From the NCBI GenBank assembly GCA_013286315.1, contig JABDFX010000001.1, positions 40,300 to 104,299 of the forward strand: a DNA stretch of 64,000 nt. The letters are read 5' to 3'. The notes under the pieces are model-generated. The model had not been told where the DNA came from and did not search any database. It was given only the letters and a program-made list of their open reading frames with translations. Shown here in pieces: positions 45,631 through 53,288 of this stretch. The stretch is from Bacteroidota bacterium. GTDB lineage: Bacteria; Bacteroidota; Bacteroidia; Chitinophagales; Chitinophagaceae. The translations under genes were made by a program, and so were the position numbers. Positions within the stretch are counted from its first letter, which is position 1, and each line of letters begins with the position of its first letter.

Positions 45631-47256
45631 TTATTTAATTCTGTCTACATAAAGACCCCCATAGTCATCGCCTGAATATGCGTTTAGTCCAACATCATCC
45701 AGGCTGATATTGTTCTCTTTCACCGCTATCACCCGTCCTATTTGGATGGTACTGCATAACTGTGGATTCATTGCCTGATCGTAATAATGGCCGGTTTTAT
45801 TTGTAGGCGATGCCATAATATAGTCACCTACTTTGATATCTGTTTTGGGGGGAGCGGTGAAAGATGCAGTCCAGCGTGCTTTATCAATTACGATTTTTGG
45901 CATCCAGGCGAAAGCTACCAGCAATTCAAAGTCTTTTGTCATTATTCCCTTACCATAATACAGGTTCACGTTTTCAAATAATGGCGTAGGATGCCCATTG
46001 ATTCCATAAGCATACAATCCGGCAATCATCGGGTAATTACTAAGGGTCATATCTTTAAATGTGGCAGTCATTTGACTGAGATTCATCCGATGGGTATAAC
46101 TCCCATCATAATATCTAAGCATGCCTCCTGTCCAGGTCATCGGACCTCCGGAGAATATATAATCCGATGCCGGCATACCAGAACCAGTTAATAAATCAAT
46201 GTTGCAGTTTGTCAAATTGAATCCCGCCGTACCATTTACAAAACCAATTCTAAAAAGACTTTCGGCATTAATAAAAGAAGCTGATAGCGGGAAGCGACCG
46301 GCATTGACATTAAAAAGCTGGTTCACGCATCCGGCAATATTCCAATCGTAGCAATAGGTTGAACCACCTCCCATTCCATATCCATACATCATACCCTCTA
46401 AAACCGTATAAGTCGGCCCCCATGATTTGAGATGTTCTATGGTAATAGCTTTCGACTGATCCTGGCAAATAGCAATATCCACTTTACAAGCATATATGTT
46501 ATCGTCTAAAATGTTAACATTTTCATCGTTCTGTGTATAACCATTTGGCGAAAGCACTATTCCGACCGGAAAATTATTAATCCGGCATTTTGTGATTTTC
46601 ATTCCGCTCGTTCCACCCCGTCCGGTATTAGGGAGATATTGAGATTTCATTCCACCGTAACAATCTTCGGGAGATATTTGATTTATGTCACAAAATGGAT
46701 CAATAGCAATCCCACAATTAGGTGCTTTTCTGCTATCTCTTGCCGTGTTATTATTCCATGCTGAATAAAGTGTAGAACCAATATTGTATATATTGATCGT
46801 TGGTGGCTGATACTTCCCGACAATTGCTATGTTTTCTATTTCTACATCGCGTCCAAACTGTACGCCGATTCCAAAACCATCAGTAAATCCACAGGTAATA
46901 ATAGTCAGGTAATCATCCGGGGAGGATTTTGCAGATGCATTTCCAAATATCCGAATATGAAAAAATTTCCATTGACCATTTACCACCGACTGCAGAACCC
47001 AGGGCCTGGATTCAAAATAATTTCCCGGAGGTATATAAAGATTTGAACCTAAACCCGGATGCTCAATGATAAAGTCAGAAGCTCGTTTAAATGCCTCAGA
47101 ATTATCAAAATTACCCGGGTGAGCACCAAAATCTGTAACTGATATTATTCCGGTTCTTACAGCTAAAGTGTCGATTGTGTGCGCAGATGCACTTTTTAAA
47201 TTCTGAGCATTAATAGAAAATGATAAAAGAACCAAAACGGGTAAAAGTACTTTCAT
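45631..47256 (-). CDS. Secreted right-handed beta-helix protein (pectate lyase-like)
   Basis: 541 aa. A signal peptide MKVLLPVLVLLSFSINAQ is cut after residue 17-18. ISVTDFGAHPGNFDNSEAFK near residue 39 is the Pectate_lyase_3/GH28-like N-cap motif. Repeating short strands such as MKITKCRINNFPVGIVLSPNG and NVNILDDNIYACKVDIAIC suggest a parallel beta-helix to about 420, followed by a beta-rich tail. It may bind or cleave a polysaccharide outside the cytoplasm; catalytic residues are not evident. Gene is isolated, with the decayed SAM copy downstream. Confidence 0.8.
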   Translation of the reverse strand: MKVLLPVLVLLSFSINAQNLKSASAHTIDTLAVRTGIISVTDFGAHPGNFDNSEAFKRASDFIIEHPGLGSNLYIPPGNYFESRPWVLQSVVNGQWKFFHIRIFGNASAKSSPDDYLTIITCGFTDGFGIGVQFGRDVEIENIAIVGKYQPPTINIYNIGSTLYSAWNNNTARDSRKAPNCGIAIDPFCDINQISPEDCYGGMKSQYLPNTGRGGTSGMKITKCRINNFPVGIVLSPNGYTQNDENVNILDDNIYACKVDIAICQDQSKAITIEHLKSWGPTYTVLEGMMYGYGMGGGSTYCYDWNIAGCVNQLFNVNAGRFPLSASFINAESLFRIGFVNGTAGFNLTNCNIDLLTGSGMPASDYIFSGGPMTWTGGMLRYYDGSYTHRMNLSQMTATFKDMTLSNYPMIAGLYAYGINGHPTPLFENVNLYYGKGIMTKDFELLVAFAWMPKIVIDKARWTASFTAPPKTDIKVGDYIMASPTNKTGHYYDQAMNPQLCSTIQIGRVIAVKENNISLDDVGLNAYSGDDYGGLYVDRIK

Positions 47257-47648
47257 AAACTATCAATTTACTGAAGTTAGTAAAGAGTAATTTATCAGTG
47301 GCATTTTAACTCTTACCAACCTTTGTGAATTGACCGTGTGAATATTCGATTACCAAATGAAATTGTCAAGCGTGCCTAAAAGATTTTCCGCTTTCAATTA
47401 ATTATTAAATTTCCGTATTTAAAAAGCACAATAATCATTTTTCACCTGCGTTGAATGCAGATCACCTCATTTTTATTGGTAGCCTAAGCTGATCTCACCG
47501 TGTTTCAGTCGGGATTCAGTATTACTTAAGCCGTGTCAAGTCCACCTCAAGTCCACCTTTATGTGGACTTGAGGTGGACTTGACACGGCTCAGATACGGC
47601 TCAAACACGTCAGAGATATAGTAAATAGTAAACCTCAAAACATTATGT
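47257..47648. other. Intergenic region holding a large palindrome
   Basis: About 390 bases between two divergent genes. Apart from the palindrome at 47529-47590 (listed separately) it is A+T-rich and no promoter box was clear. Several CGGCTC-like fragments follow the palindrome (ACGGCTCAGATACGGCTCAA), which look like worn copies of its end. Confidence 0.5.
47529..47590. repeat. Perfect 28-bp inverted repeat, 6-bp loop
   Basis: Arms 47529-47556 and 47563-47590 are exact reverse complements, with the loop CTTTAT. Each arm holds two tandem CAAGTCCACCT units. No open gene, target duplication or T run is linked with it; a bidirectional terminator, a protein-binding or a cruciform site are possible. 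Confidence 0.92.
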
Positions 47649-48374
47649 ATGGCAAGACAGTGTGACTCAAAATTAGTGGGAACGATACGTAACCTGATCT
47701 TATACAATCATTTGGGCGATTATCGTATGCGTTTAAAACCACAATCCGTGAGACGGACCCCTGCATCTATCAAAAGCGGGTTGAATTTTGGCAAGGCGAG
47801 TAGGCTAAGCAGGCAGATCAGAACTCTGATTGCACCTATTAATCCCTCAAATTCAGATAGCCGTTCAACAAACTTATTTACCGGCGCATTGAATAAATTT
47901 ATCAACTGGAATGAAAAACAGGATACGGATTCTCCCATACTGCAAAGAGAACTACCCTTTATCACCGGCTCCCAGTTTAACAGCCAGGCTAAACTGACAT
48001 CTATTAACGCTATCCAGGTTGCTGTAAACCCAACCGAATCTGGTTTGCCGGAATTCCGGTTCGTGCCCTTTATTCCAAGCGAAACCCTGCATGCATCTTT
48101 CTATACTGATCATATTCTTTTTAAAATAATTTTTATTTCCGTGAATTTCACAGATCTGACAACTGAAAAAATTGGCACAGCTGAAATCAAAATTCTGTAC
48201 AATTCCGAAATATTCCATCCTCCTGTTATACCGATGCCCCCAACAGTAACATCCGGAAAGTTAATAATGATGGTAATGTCCGTTCAGTATATGGTGAACC
48301 GGAAAAATGTTATAGAAATGCTGAAAGATATAAAAAAACTGCCCTGTGGAATAGTTTGGGCGGGATGGGTGTGA
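47649..48374 (+). CDS. Hypothetical protein, C-terminal domain shared with 53289-53990 protein
   Basis: 241 aa. The N-terminus KLVGTIRNLILYNHLGDYRM with following SVRRTPASIKSGLNFGKASR has the G-x-I-x-N / GxYxxR style of an uncharacterised Bacteroidota family. The C-terminal half (FVPFIPSETLHA, TSGKLIMMVMSVQYMVN) aligns by eye with FPPFNPSELLMA and KGNVIFVGMSLDF in the protein at 53289-53990. It appears beta-rich and has no signal peptide. Its role is unknown. It is convergent with the DUF6266-like gene. Confidence 0.75.
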   Translation: MARQCDSKLVGTIRNLILYNHLGDYRMRLKPQSVRRTPASIKSGLNFGKASRLSRQIRTLIAPINPSNSDSRSTNLFTGALNKFINWNEKQDTDSPILQRELPFITGSQFNSQAKLTSINAIQVAVNPTESGLPEFRFVPFIPSETLHASFYTDHILFKIIFISVNFTDLTTEKIGTAEIKILYNSEIFHPPVIPMPPTVTSGKLIMMVMSVQYMVNRKNVIEMLKDIKKLPCGIVWAGWV

Positions 48375-48384
48375 AGCTATATAC

Positions 48385-48413
48385 AACACAAAAGGGCCAC
48401 CTTTCGGCGGCCC
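48385..48413 (-). terminator. Intrinsic terminator between convergent genes
   Basis: GC-rich stem 48394-48413 (GGGCC...GGCCC with ACC/GGC inner pairs and a short TTTC loop), followed on the minus strand by TTTTGTGTT. It can end transcription of the DUF6266-like gene; on the plus strand it lacks a strong T run. Confidence 0.8.
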
Positions 48414-48449
48414 TCACTTACCCTCGCGGGTCATTTAGATATTTTATGG

Positions 48450-49085
48450 TTAAAGAACGTTTACCTGGCCCACAAAGAGGCTGCTGGAAACGGTTTGACC
48501 ATCCGCGGATACAAACCCGATGTAGGTTTGTACCGCTTTGCCACTAAATGCAGTTACATCTAAACTGTAATTGCCGGCATTTCTTGGAGCGGCCTGTTCG
48601 AAATAAATCCACCGGTTCAGGTCTGCACAATACACCGCTACGAAAGCGGAATCTGTTGGAAGCGTTTTGCCGTTACTGTTGTCTGTCCATGTAAACGTCA
48701 GTTTACCTGCAACAGTTGATGTCACGGTCACCGCACCTACATTTTGCAGGGCACCCTTGCTCAGGATCACTTTACTGTAATCAATGGCCAGGGCCGGGTA
48801 TACACCGGTAATCGCATTCCTGAGATTTTCTGATACTGCATTATTGAAGCCGGTCATTTCGGCTGGTAAAGTATCATGTGTATCATTTAACAAAAGGCTC
48901 AGCGGTTGCAGGAATTTAACGATCAACGCAAATTTTGCCTGCTGCTGTTGAAGAGCCGCGTTCGGCTTGCCCTTTCTTACGTCCGACCTTCCACGCATGA
49001 CCCAGACTCCCTTCCACCTCGAGCCGACCACCGCGCCGACTTTTCCGCTGAATCTACCCAGGATACCTCCAATATGAGTTCCCAT
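48450..49085 (-). CDS. DUF6266-like protein
   Basis: 211 aa. N-terminal GILGRFSGKVGAVVGSRWKG and the pattern RSDVRKGKPNAALQQQQAKF followed by KFLQPL fit DUF6266, a Bacteroidota-only family of unknown function. After residue 115 comes a fibronectin-like beta region (AGKLTFTWTDNSNGK). No signal peptide. It has an own terminator downstream. Its N-terminal G-x-V-G/KG layout resembles that of the convergent 47649-48374 gene. Confidence 0.78.
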   Translation of the reverse strand: MGTHIGGILGRFSGKVGAVVGSRWKGVWVMRGRSDVRKGKPNAALQQQQAKFALIVKFLQPLSLLLNDTHDTLPAEMTGFNNAVSENLRNAITGVYPALAIDYSKVILSKGALQNVGAVTVTSTVAGKLTFTWTDNSNGKTLPTDSAFVAVYCADLNRWIYFEQAAPRNAGNYSLDVTAFSGKAVQTYIGFVSADGQTVSSSLFVGQVNVL

Positions 49086-49253
49086 AAGTTTCGGATTTTT
49101 TAATGTTAGAAAATGGGGTTTACAAAGTCAATGCCTGTTTACGCTTTGCGATGCCGGACATCCGGACGAATTCAAACTCTGCAGAAATCCAAATATCCGG
49201 CAATGGAAACAGGGATTGACGGCGTAAATATGTGCAGTTTATTTGAACTCATA

Positions 49254-49282
49254 TCAGAGTCCGGGCAGAGGCTCTGAAAGAT
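49254..49282 (+). repeat. Left copy of a 29-base inverted repeat (MITE-like)
   Basis: Its reverse complement matches 49427-49455 at 26 of 29 positions. The pair encloses 144 bases of A+T-rich DNA without an open frame. Each copy is itself palindrome-like (CAGAG-CTCTG and CAGAGTC-GACTCTG parts). Confidence 0.75.
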
Positions 49283-49426
49283 TTAGTTTTCCACATCTCT
49301 TTTATTTCACGACCAACACGTAAGTAAAACCACTTAGAAAACGATTCTTTTTAAATTTTTTCATTACTATTCTTACCGCTTTTTTCTTCTTTTTGATATT
49401 CTCCATTCACCCATGTTAATAAATAA

Positions 49427-49455
49427 ATCTTTCAGAGGCTCTGCTCAGACTCTGA
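49427..49455 (-). repeat. Right copy of the 29-base inverted repeat
   Basis: Partner of 49254-49282 (26/29 identical as reverse complement). The pair could be the ends of a small non-autonomous mobile element or two related hairpin sites. No target-site duplication was recognised outside. Confidence 0.75.
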
Positions 49456-49544
49456 AATCAGAACAAAATCCATTCGCATTTTTGTTTCCGAAGCCAATAA
49501 TCATAGGTGTTACCATTTAAGATCCGCCTGTGAAAACCAGTATA

Positions 49545-49576
49545 CGCCTAAAGCCTAATGCCCAAAGCCTAAAGCC
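49545..49576. repeat. Heptamer tandem array, AGCCTAA type
   Basis: Units CGCCTAA, AGCCTAA, TGCCCAA, AGCCTAA and AGCC. The complement of the CTTTAGG array at 58877-58904, so the same repeat type occurs twice in opposite orientation. Confidence 0.8.
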
Positions 49577-49604
49577 AGGGCAATAGCAGGCAGTGTACTA
49601 ACAA

Positions 49605-49639
49605 CCCCTCTCCCGCCTCTGGCGGGACGGGGGGTTTTT
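49605..49639 (+). terminator. GC-rich hairpin with T run
   Basis: CCCGCC-TCT-GGCGGG core at 49612-49626, outer CCCC/GGGG pairs and TTTTT at 49635-49639. On plus it has the form of an intrinsic terminator, but it ends 13 bases before a start codon, so attenuation or a role as a repeated extragenic palindrome is possible. Similar cores occur at 55826-55862 and 62184-62218. Confidence 0.6.
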
Positions 49640-49651
49640 AAAAATGAAAAC

Positions 49652-50065
49652 ATGGAACTGGAGCTTGTCAGAACATATTATCCAAACGGAACAAACGGAT
49701 ACATCCTTTACAAGAGTCGTTTGATGATGTACAGTATTGAACTTCCCTGGAAGGACAACCTCGCACGGGTTTCGTGCATACCCGAAGGACGATATGAACT
49801 GACAAAAAGATTCAACCAACAGTTCGGATGGCATTTGCAGATCATGAATGTGCGGCAGCGTACGGGCATTCTCATTCATCCTGCCAATGACGCTTTGCAG
49901 GAACTGAAAGGTTGCATCGCTCCGGTTTCATTTTTAACCGGTGTTGGAAAGGGGCTACGATCCAGGCTGGCACTGGAATCCCTGACCAGCCTGGTATACG
50001 ACGCCCTGGACCTGCACGAGTCGGTATTCATAACAATAAAATCAGATCCTTATGAATCTACTTGA
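49652..50065 (+). CDS. DUF5675 family protein
   Basis: 137 aa. MELELVRTYYPNGTNGYIL, then CIPEGRYELTKRF, GILIHPANDALQELKGCIAP and SLTSLVYDAL match DUF5675, a family found in phages and Bacteroidota islands whose fold suggests a peptidoglycan- or cell-wall-linked role that is not proven. It overlaps by 14 bases with a small hydrophobic protein, like lysis-type or effector cassettes. Confidence 0.82.
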   Translation: MELELVRTYYPNGTNGYILYKSRLMMYSIELPWKDNLARVSCIPEGRYELTKRFNQQFGWHLQIMNVRQRTGILIHPANDALQELKGCIAPVSFLTGVGKGLRSRLALESLTSLVYDALDLHESVFITIKSDPYEST

Positions 50066-50261
50066 CAGGGTGGTGTCGCCTACACCCACGTTCTTTCAAA
50101 AGCTGAGAAGCATCGGACTGGCACTTGCTGCTATGAGTGGAGCGATCATCGCCGCACCCGTTGCCCTTCCAACTATTGTTGTTACAATAGCTGGATATCT
50201 CGCTGTTGCGGGAACCGTGCTGAGTGCAGTGAGTCAGATCACTGTTCCGGGAGACGTGTAA
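50052..50261 (+). CDS. Small membrane protein, holin-like
   Basis: 69 aa. Two hydrophobic stretches, IGLALAAMSGAIIAAPVA and PTIVVTIAGYLAVAGTVLSA, with a short polar N-terminus. It follows DUF5675 with an overlap, a pairing seen in phage-like lysis modules. It could be a holin or a membrane partner for the DUF5675 protein. No homology can be named with confidence. Confidence 0.65.
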   Translation: MNLLDRVVSPTPTFFQKLRSIGLALAAMSGAIIAAPVALPTIVVTIAGYLAVAGTVLSAVSQITVPGDV

Positions 50262-50282
50262 TGCCGCATCTGCGGCATTTTC
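50260..50282 (+). terminator. Hairpin at the end of the DUF5675 pair
   Basis: Perfect 9-base arms AATGCCGCA / TGCGGCATT around TC, starting right at the stop codon, with TTTT after. Confidence 0.75.
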
Positions 50283-50284
50283 CG

Positions 50285-50316
50285 GGCCCTCCGCTTAATG
50301 CGTGAGGGCCTTTTTT
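50285..50316 (+). terminator. Strong intrinsic terminator
   Basis: Arms GGCCCTC (50285-50291) and GAGGGCC (50304-50310), then six T. Second of two tandem terminators; the fecR-like gene ends here on the other strand. Confidence 0.88.
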
Positions 50317-51358
50317 ATTTTCCCGAGTACCATTTCGCCTTTTCTAAAACCTTATTCACATCTGCGTTTTGAATAACATTTATTTTCCCGTCTTTCGCCT
50401 CTAACTGCTGACCGGCAAAAAGCTGAAGTTCTGACCGGGGTTTACCCGCAGTTGAATCCATCCGGATGTATAAATTTCCAGTGATCGCCGTGATCAGCAT
50501 GGCAGAACTATCTGAATAAACCTTTACATCGAAGTGAGCGGTGGATGCTTTAACAATCACTTTGGTTGACGGTTGATGGTTGACGGTTGACGGTAGAGTA
50601 ATAATATAGGGATGTAAAGAATCGCGCTTGCCTTCGACATAAGCTTCTCCAACTACATTAATATGTATGGAATCCTGCGAAAAATTGACCGGATATTTAA
50701 TCGTAGTTCCTGAATTAACCCAAATCCATGTACTGTCAGGCAGGATTAATCTAAATCCTTCTTTTTGGGGGCTACGTAAAGTGTATTGTAATTTTTTATC
50801 CCGGTCACGACTCGATGCGTAATAGTCATATTGTCCTATTTCGTTTTTTTCGAGGTCAATGTCTGCTTTTCCGGCCAGATTACCCCTGTTATAGTCGTCT
50901 AAGACGATCTCCACACCCTCAGGTGAAACATAAACCGCGTCGCTATTATCTCCGGCACTTTTAGATATGCAGCCGGTTGCCCTTAAAATGAGATATAATA
51001 CAAAGCCAAGAACAATGATTACTCCAATAGTGGCCCTCCGTGATATAGGAAACATATGAAAAAATTTTCTTTCTTGTATTGACTCAGAAAAATCCAAATC
51101 AGAAAAATCCTGGTTTGAAAGTTTTGCATCAGTCAGTCCTGGGACCCTTTTTTTGATCTTTTCGAATATAAGATCCCTTTTCCCGTAATAACTAATCATG
51201 GAACTGCGCACTTTTTCAGGATCCATTTTATCCCAATATAGTTGCTCATTTTCCGGAGATTCCTTTCGCCAGACAGTCAGTTCCTTTTCCTCGCTTTCGT
51301 TTAATTCATTGCGGCTCTTTCTATACAATAACCTGCCGATTCTTCTGGGGTTACTCAT
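50315..51358 (-). CDS. FecR-type anti-sigma factor with an in-frame heptamer array
   Basis: 347 aa. N-terminal cytoplasmic part, one TM near residues 108-126 (RATIGVIIVLGFVLYLILRA), then the FecR domain: LRSPQKEGFRLILPDSTWIWVNSGTTI with the typical LPDGTxVWLN-like motif, FDVKVYSDSSAMLITAITGN. The DNA at 50564-50594 is a GGTTGAC heptamer array and gives a LPSTVNHQPST segment that is not part of the family fold. It binds the ECF sigma encoded just upstream. No TonB receptor or SusCD pair follows, which is unusual. Start ATG overlaps sigma stop. Confidence 0.9.
   Translation of the reverse strand: MSNPRRIGRLLYRKSRNELNESEEKELTVWRKESPENEQLYWDKMDPEKVRSSMISYYGKRDLIFEKIKKRVPGLTDAKLSNQDFSDLDFSESIQERKFFHMFPISRRATIGVIIVLGFVLYLILRATGCISKSAGDNSDAVYVSPEGVEIVLDDYNRGNLAGKADIDLEKNEIGQYDYYASSRDRDKKLQYTLRSPQKEGFRLILPDSTWIWVNSGTTIKYPVNFSQDSIHINVVGEAYVEGKRDSLHPYIITLPSTVNHQPSTKVIVKASTAHFDVKVYSDSSAMLITAITGNLYIRMDSTAGKPRSELQLFAGQQLEAKDGKINVIQNADVNKVLEKAKWYSGK
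50564..50594. repeat. GGTTGAC heptamer array inside the fecR gene
   Basis: Units GGTTGAC, GGTTGAT, GGTTGAC, GGTTGAC and GGT. Translated on the minus strand it gives a short S/T/V/N/Q/P-rich insert. Confidence 0.9.
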
Positions 51359-51927
51359 AAAATCAGTGTTATTGAAAAAATAAAACGTTCGCCATCTTTC
51401 CTGACTTCTATTCTCAATACCTGGTAAGCTTTTGACATGTGGGTTTCCACTGTTCTTTTTGAAATGCCGAACTTTTTGCCTATCTGCTCATTTTTCAATT
51501 TATATAAATAAGAATGCTGAAATACCTGCTTGCACTGACGCGGAAGTGTTTCACCTGCCACATACATCACCTGGTTATATTGATCTTCGATTTCAGCATT
51601 TTCTCTGTTTTGTTCCTCGATATTTTTGAAATGTTCTATGATACCGGCCTCATTGTTCTTTAAATCATCCCGATCGTTATTATGATCTATGGACATATTG
51701 GTAGCGGTTCTGTACGCGAATTGATAAATTTTTCGATACGATTCAAAAGGCTTCTCCTGTGTCAGCAGTACTACAAATACATCTTCTGTTATATCGTCAG
51801 AGTATAATGATCCGTGTGTAACCTTTTTCACCTGGTTCAAAATTCTTGGGAAAAGGGTTTCATATACCCATGTCTGAATCTTTGGGTCCTTTGCGTTTAT
51901 TCCTTCTACAACCGATAATGGCTGCAT
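51355..51927 (-). CDS. ECF-type RNA polymerase sigma factor
   Basis: 190 aa. Region 2 shows KIYQFAYRTATNMSIDHNND near residue 68, and region 4 QIGKKFGISKRTVETHMSKA near 158. It partners the downstream FecR protein (4-base overlap). The presence of such sigma/FecR pairs without a linked receptor means its regulon lies elsewhere. N-terminal 30 residues are less conserved. Confidence 0.9.
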   Translation of the reverse strand: MQPLSVVEGINAKDPKIQTWVYETLFPRILNQVKKVTHGSLYSDDITEDVFVVLLTQEKPFESYRKIYQFAYRTATNMSIDHNNDRDDLKNNEAGIIEHFKNIEEQNRENAEIEDQYNQVMYVAGETLPRQCKQVFQHSYLYKLKNEQIGKKFGISKRTVETHMSKAYQVLRIEVRKDGERFIFSITLIL

Positions 51928-52382
51928 GTTATGTTAATTAATTGTTAACGCAATCTACAAACAATCAGGAATTGAAATACACATTAATTAATAATTGCAA
52001 AAAAAAATTCAGCGGCTCCTAATAGAAAACACTTAGTTCCCTGTAAGATTTCGGGTTCTCCGTAAGAGAAAACACTTAGTTGCTGATACTAAACTATTGA
52101 TCCGGGATCTAAAAGAGATGGTTATTTATAAAAAAAGAAAAAATAATGCTATCCTTTTGAAGGTGAAAAACACGTAGTCCTTTCAGTAAAAAAATAAAAA
52201 AAAGCTGTCTGTTTTTAAAGAAAACACACGTAGCAATCTGAAAATATTGTGCTGTCCATTTAAAACCGAACACACGTAGTTTATGGATGAGAATCAATAA
52301 ATGATTTTTGCAAATGCAGATTGATTTTTTTAAGAGTGAAACGAAATAAATTGAATCGTTTTTAACCTTTTAAACTGATTGT
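51928..52382. other. Intergenic region with spaced AAACAC(AC)GTAG motifs
   Basis: About 455 bases between the divergent sigma and RteC-like genes. It contains five copies of GAAAACAC-type text with a following TAG (52025, 52069, 52165, 52220, 52266) at roughly 48-base steps (one double step). The rest is A+T-rich without a gene. Confidence 0.6.
52025..52282. repeat. Degenerate repeats upstream of the RteC-like gene
   Basis: Five copies of the core AAACAC[AC]0-1[GT]TAG: GAAAACACTTAG twice, GAAAAACACGTAG, GAAAACACACGTAG and CGAACACACGTAG. The spacing is 44, 96, 55 and 46 bases, near multiples of 48. They look like a worn tandem array or a multi-site operator. Confidence 0.55.
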
Positions 52383-53249
52383 ATGCAAGAATTTACACAG
52401 AATCTACACGACGAATTGCTGTCAAAACTAAACAAGCTCGAAGAGGATCCTCATTCTGAAAAGTTTATTTCGCATCGCAGAATCGAAGTGATCGTCAAGA
52501 CAACTAATCTGATCCTGCAAAAACTCTCCGACCATTCCTTTAAAACGGAGAAAGACGAAATCCATTTTTTTAAATTTGTTTTGCCCCCGGTTATTTCACT
52601 CATTGTTTACTATTCAGGTAAAACGGAATGGGAATCTGTTGAACGATTGGGAACACTAAGAGCCCAACACGATTTTATGGAACAGCAATTAAAGAAGATC
52701 AATGATTTCTTTAGGGACAATGATGAATTCTTCAAATATTACCGGTCCAATAAGACAAATCTTGACAGATATTATTTTCTGCCAAAAAAACAACTGATTC
52801 AGGAAAATACAGATCTACTGTCATCACTGATGGACCCTTCCTTTTGTACTATTTATTGCTTGAAAATAGCCATCTTCCTGGGATACGTGAGACTTGAAAA
52901 AGACTTACTTGATTCAATGAATGGAAAAGAAGAAAATTCTATACTCAGCTCTACAATCATGGAAGAAACTCAACAGATAGCCCATCGTGATAAGCTTGTC
53001 TGGACCTTCCCCAAAATCGCTCTGATAGAATTAATATATGCGTTAAGGGCTACAGGTACATTCAATCAGGGCAAAGCGGACCTAAAAAGAATTGTGCGAT
53101 ATTTTGAAAAAGTATTTTCAATAGATCTGGGGAATTATTCAAGATCATATCAGGAAATCGTTACAAGGAAAACTGGTTTTGCTATTTTTCTGGATCTCCT
53201 GAAAGAAAAAATGCAATTGTCTATCGATCGTATCGTAGGCAATAATTAA
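52383..53249 (+). CDS. RteC domain protein
   Basis: 288 aa. YYRSNKTNLDRYYFLP, LVWTFPKIALIELIYALRAT, NQGKADLKRIVRYFEKVFSID and GNYSRSYQEIVTRKTGFAIF match the RteC family, whose founding member controls excision of Bacteroides conjugative transposons. No tra or integrase gene is next to it in this window. It may control the next gene or be a relic of a mobile element. The ATG at 52383 fits the family's start region. Confidence 0.85.
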   Translation: MQEFTQNLHDELLSKLNKLEEDPHSEKFISHRRIEVIVKTTNLILQKLSDHSFKTEKDEIHFFKFVLPPVISLIVYYSGKTEWESVERLGTLRAQHDFMEQQLKKINDFFRDNDEFFKYYRSNKTNLDRYYFLPKKQLIQENTDLLSSLMDPSFCTIYCLKIAIFLGYVRLEKDLLDSMNGKEENSILSSTIMEETQQIAHRDKLVWTFPKIALIELIYALRATGTFNQGKADLKRIVRYFEKVFSIDLGNYSRSYQEIVTRKTGFAIFLDLLKEKMQLSIDRIVGNN

Positions 53250-53288
53250 TTCAGCGTCTCATTTTTTAACCAAATAAAATTATCATTT

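Larger units (their letters stand above)
49086..49651. other. Intergenic region with inverted repeat pair, heptamer array and hairpin
   Basis: About 570 bases. It holds two 29-base inverted copies of a near-palindrome (49254-49282 and 49427-49455), a CTAAAGC heptamer array (49545-49576) and a GC-rich hairpin (49605-49633). No open gene is seen. Confidence 0.55.

Noticed and set aside
47522..47707. A 61-codon frame over the palindrome
   Set aside because: The palindrome makes the frame open by chance; no start context or similarity was seen.
50315..51927. Sigma/FecR pair as part of a SusCD or TonB uptake operon
   Set aside because: No TonB-dependent receptor or SusD gene lies on either side; terminators close the region.
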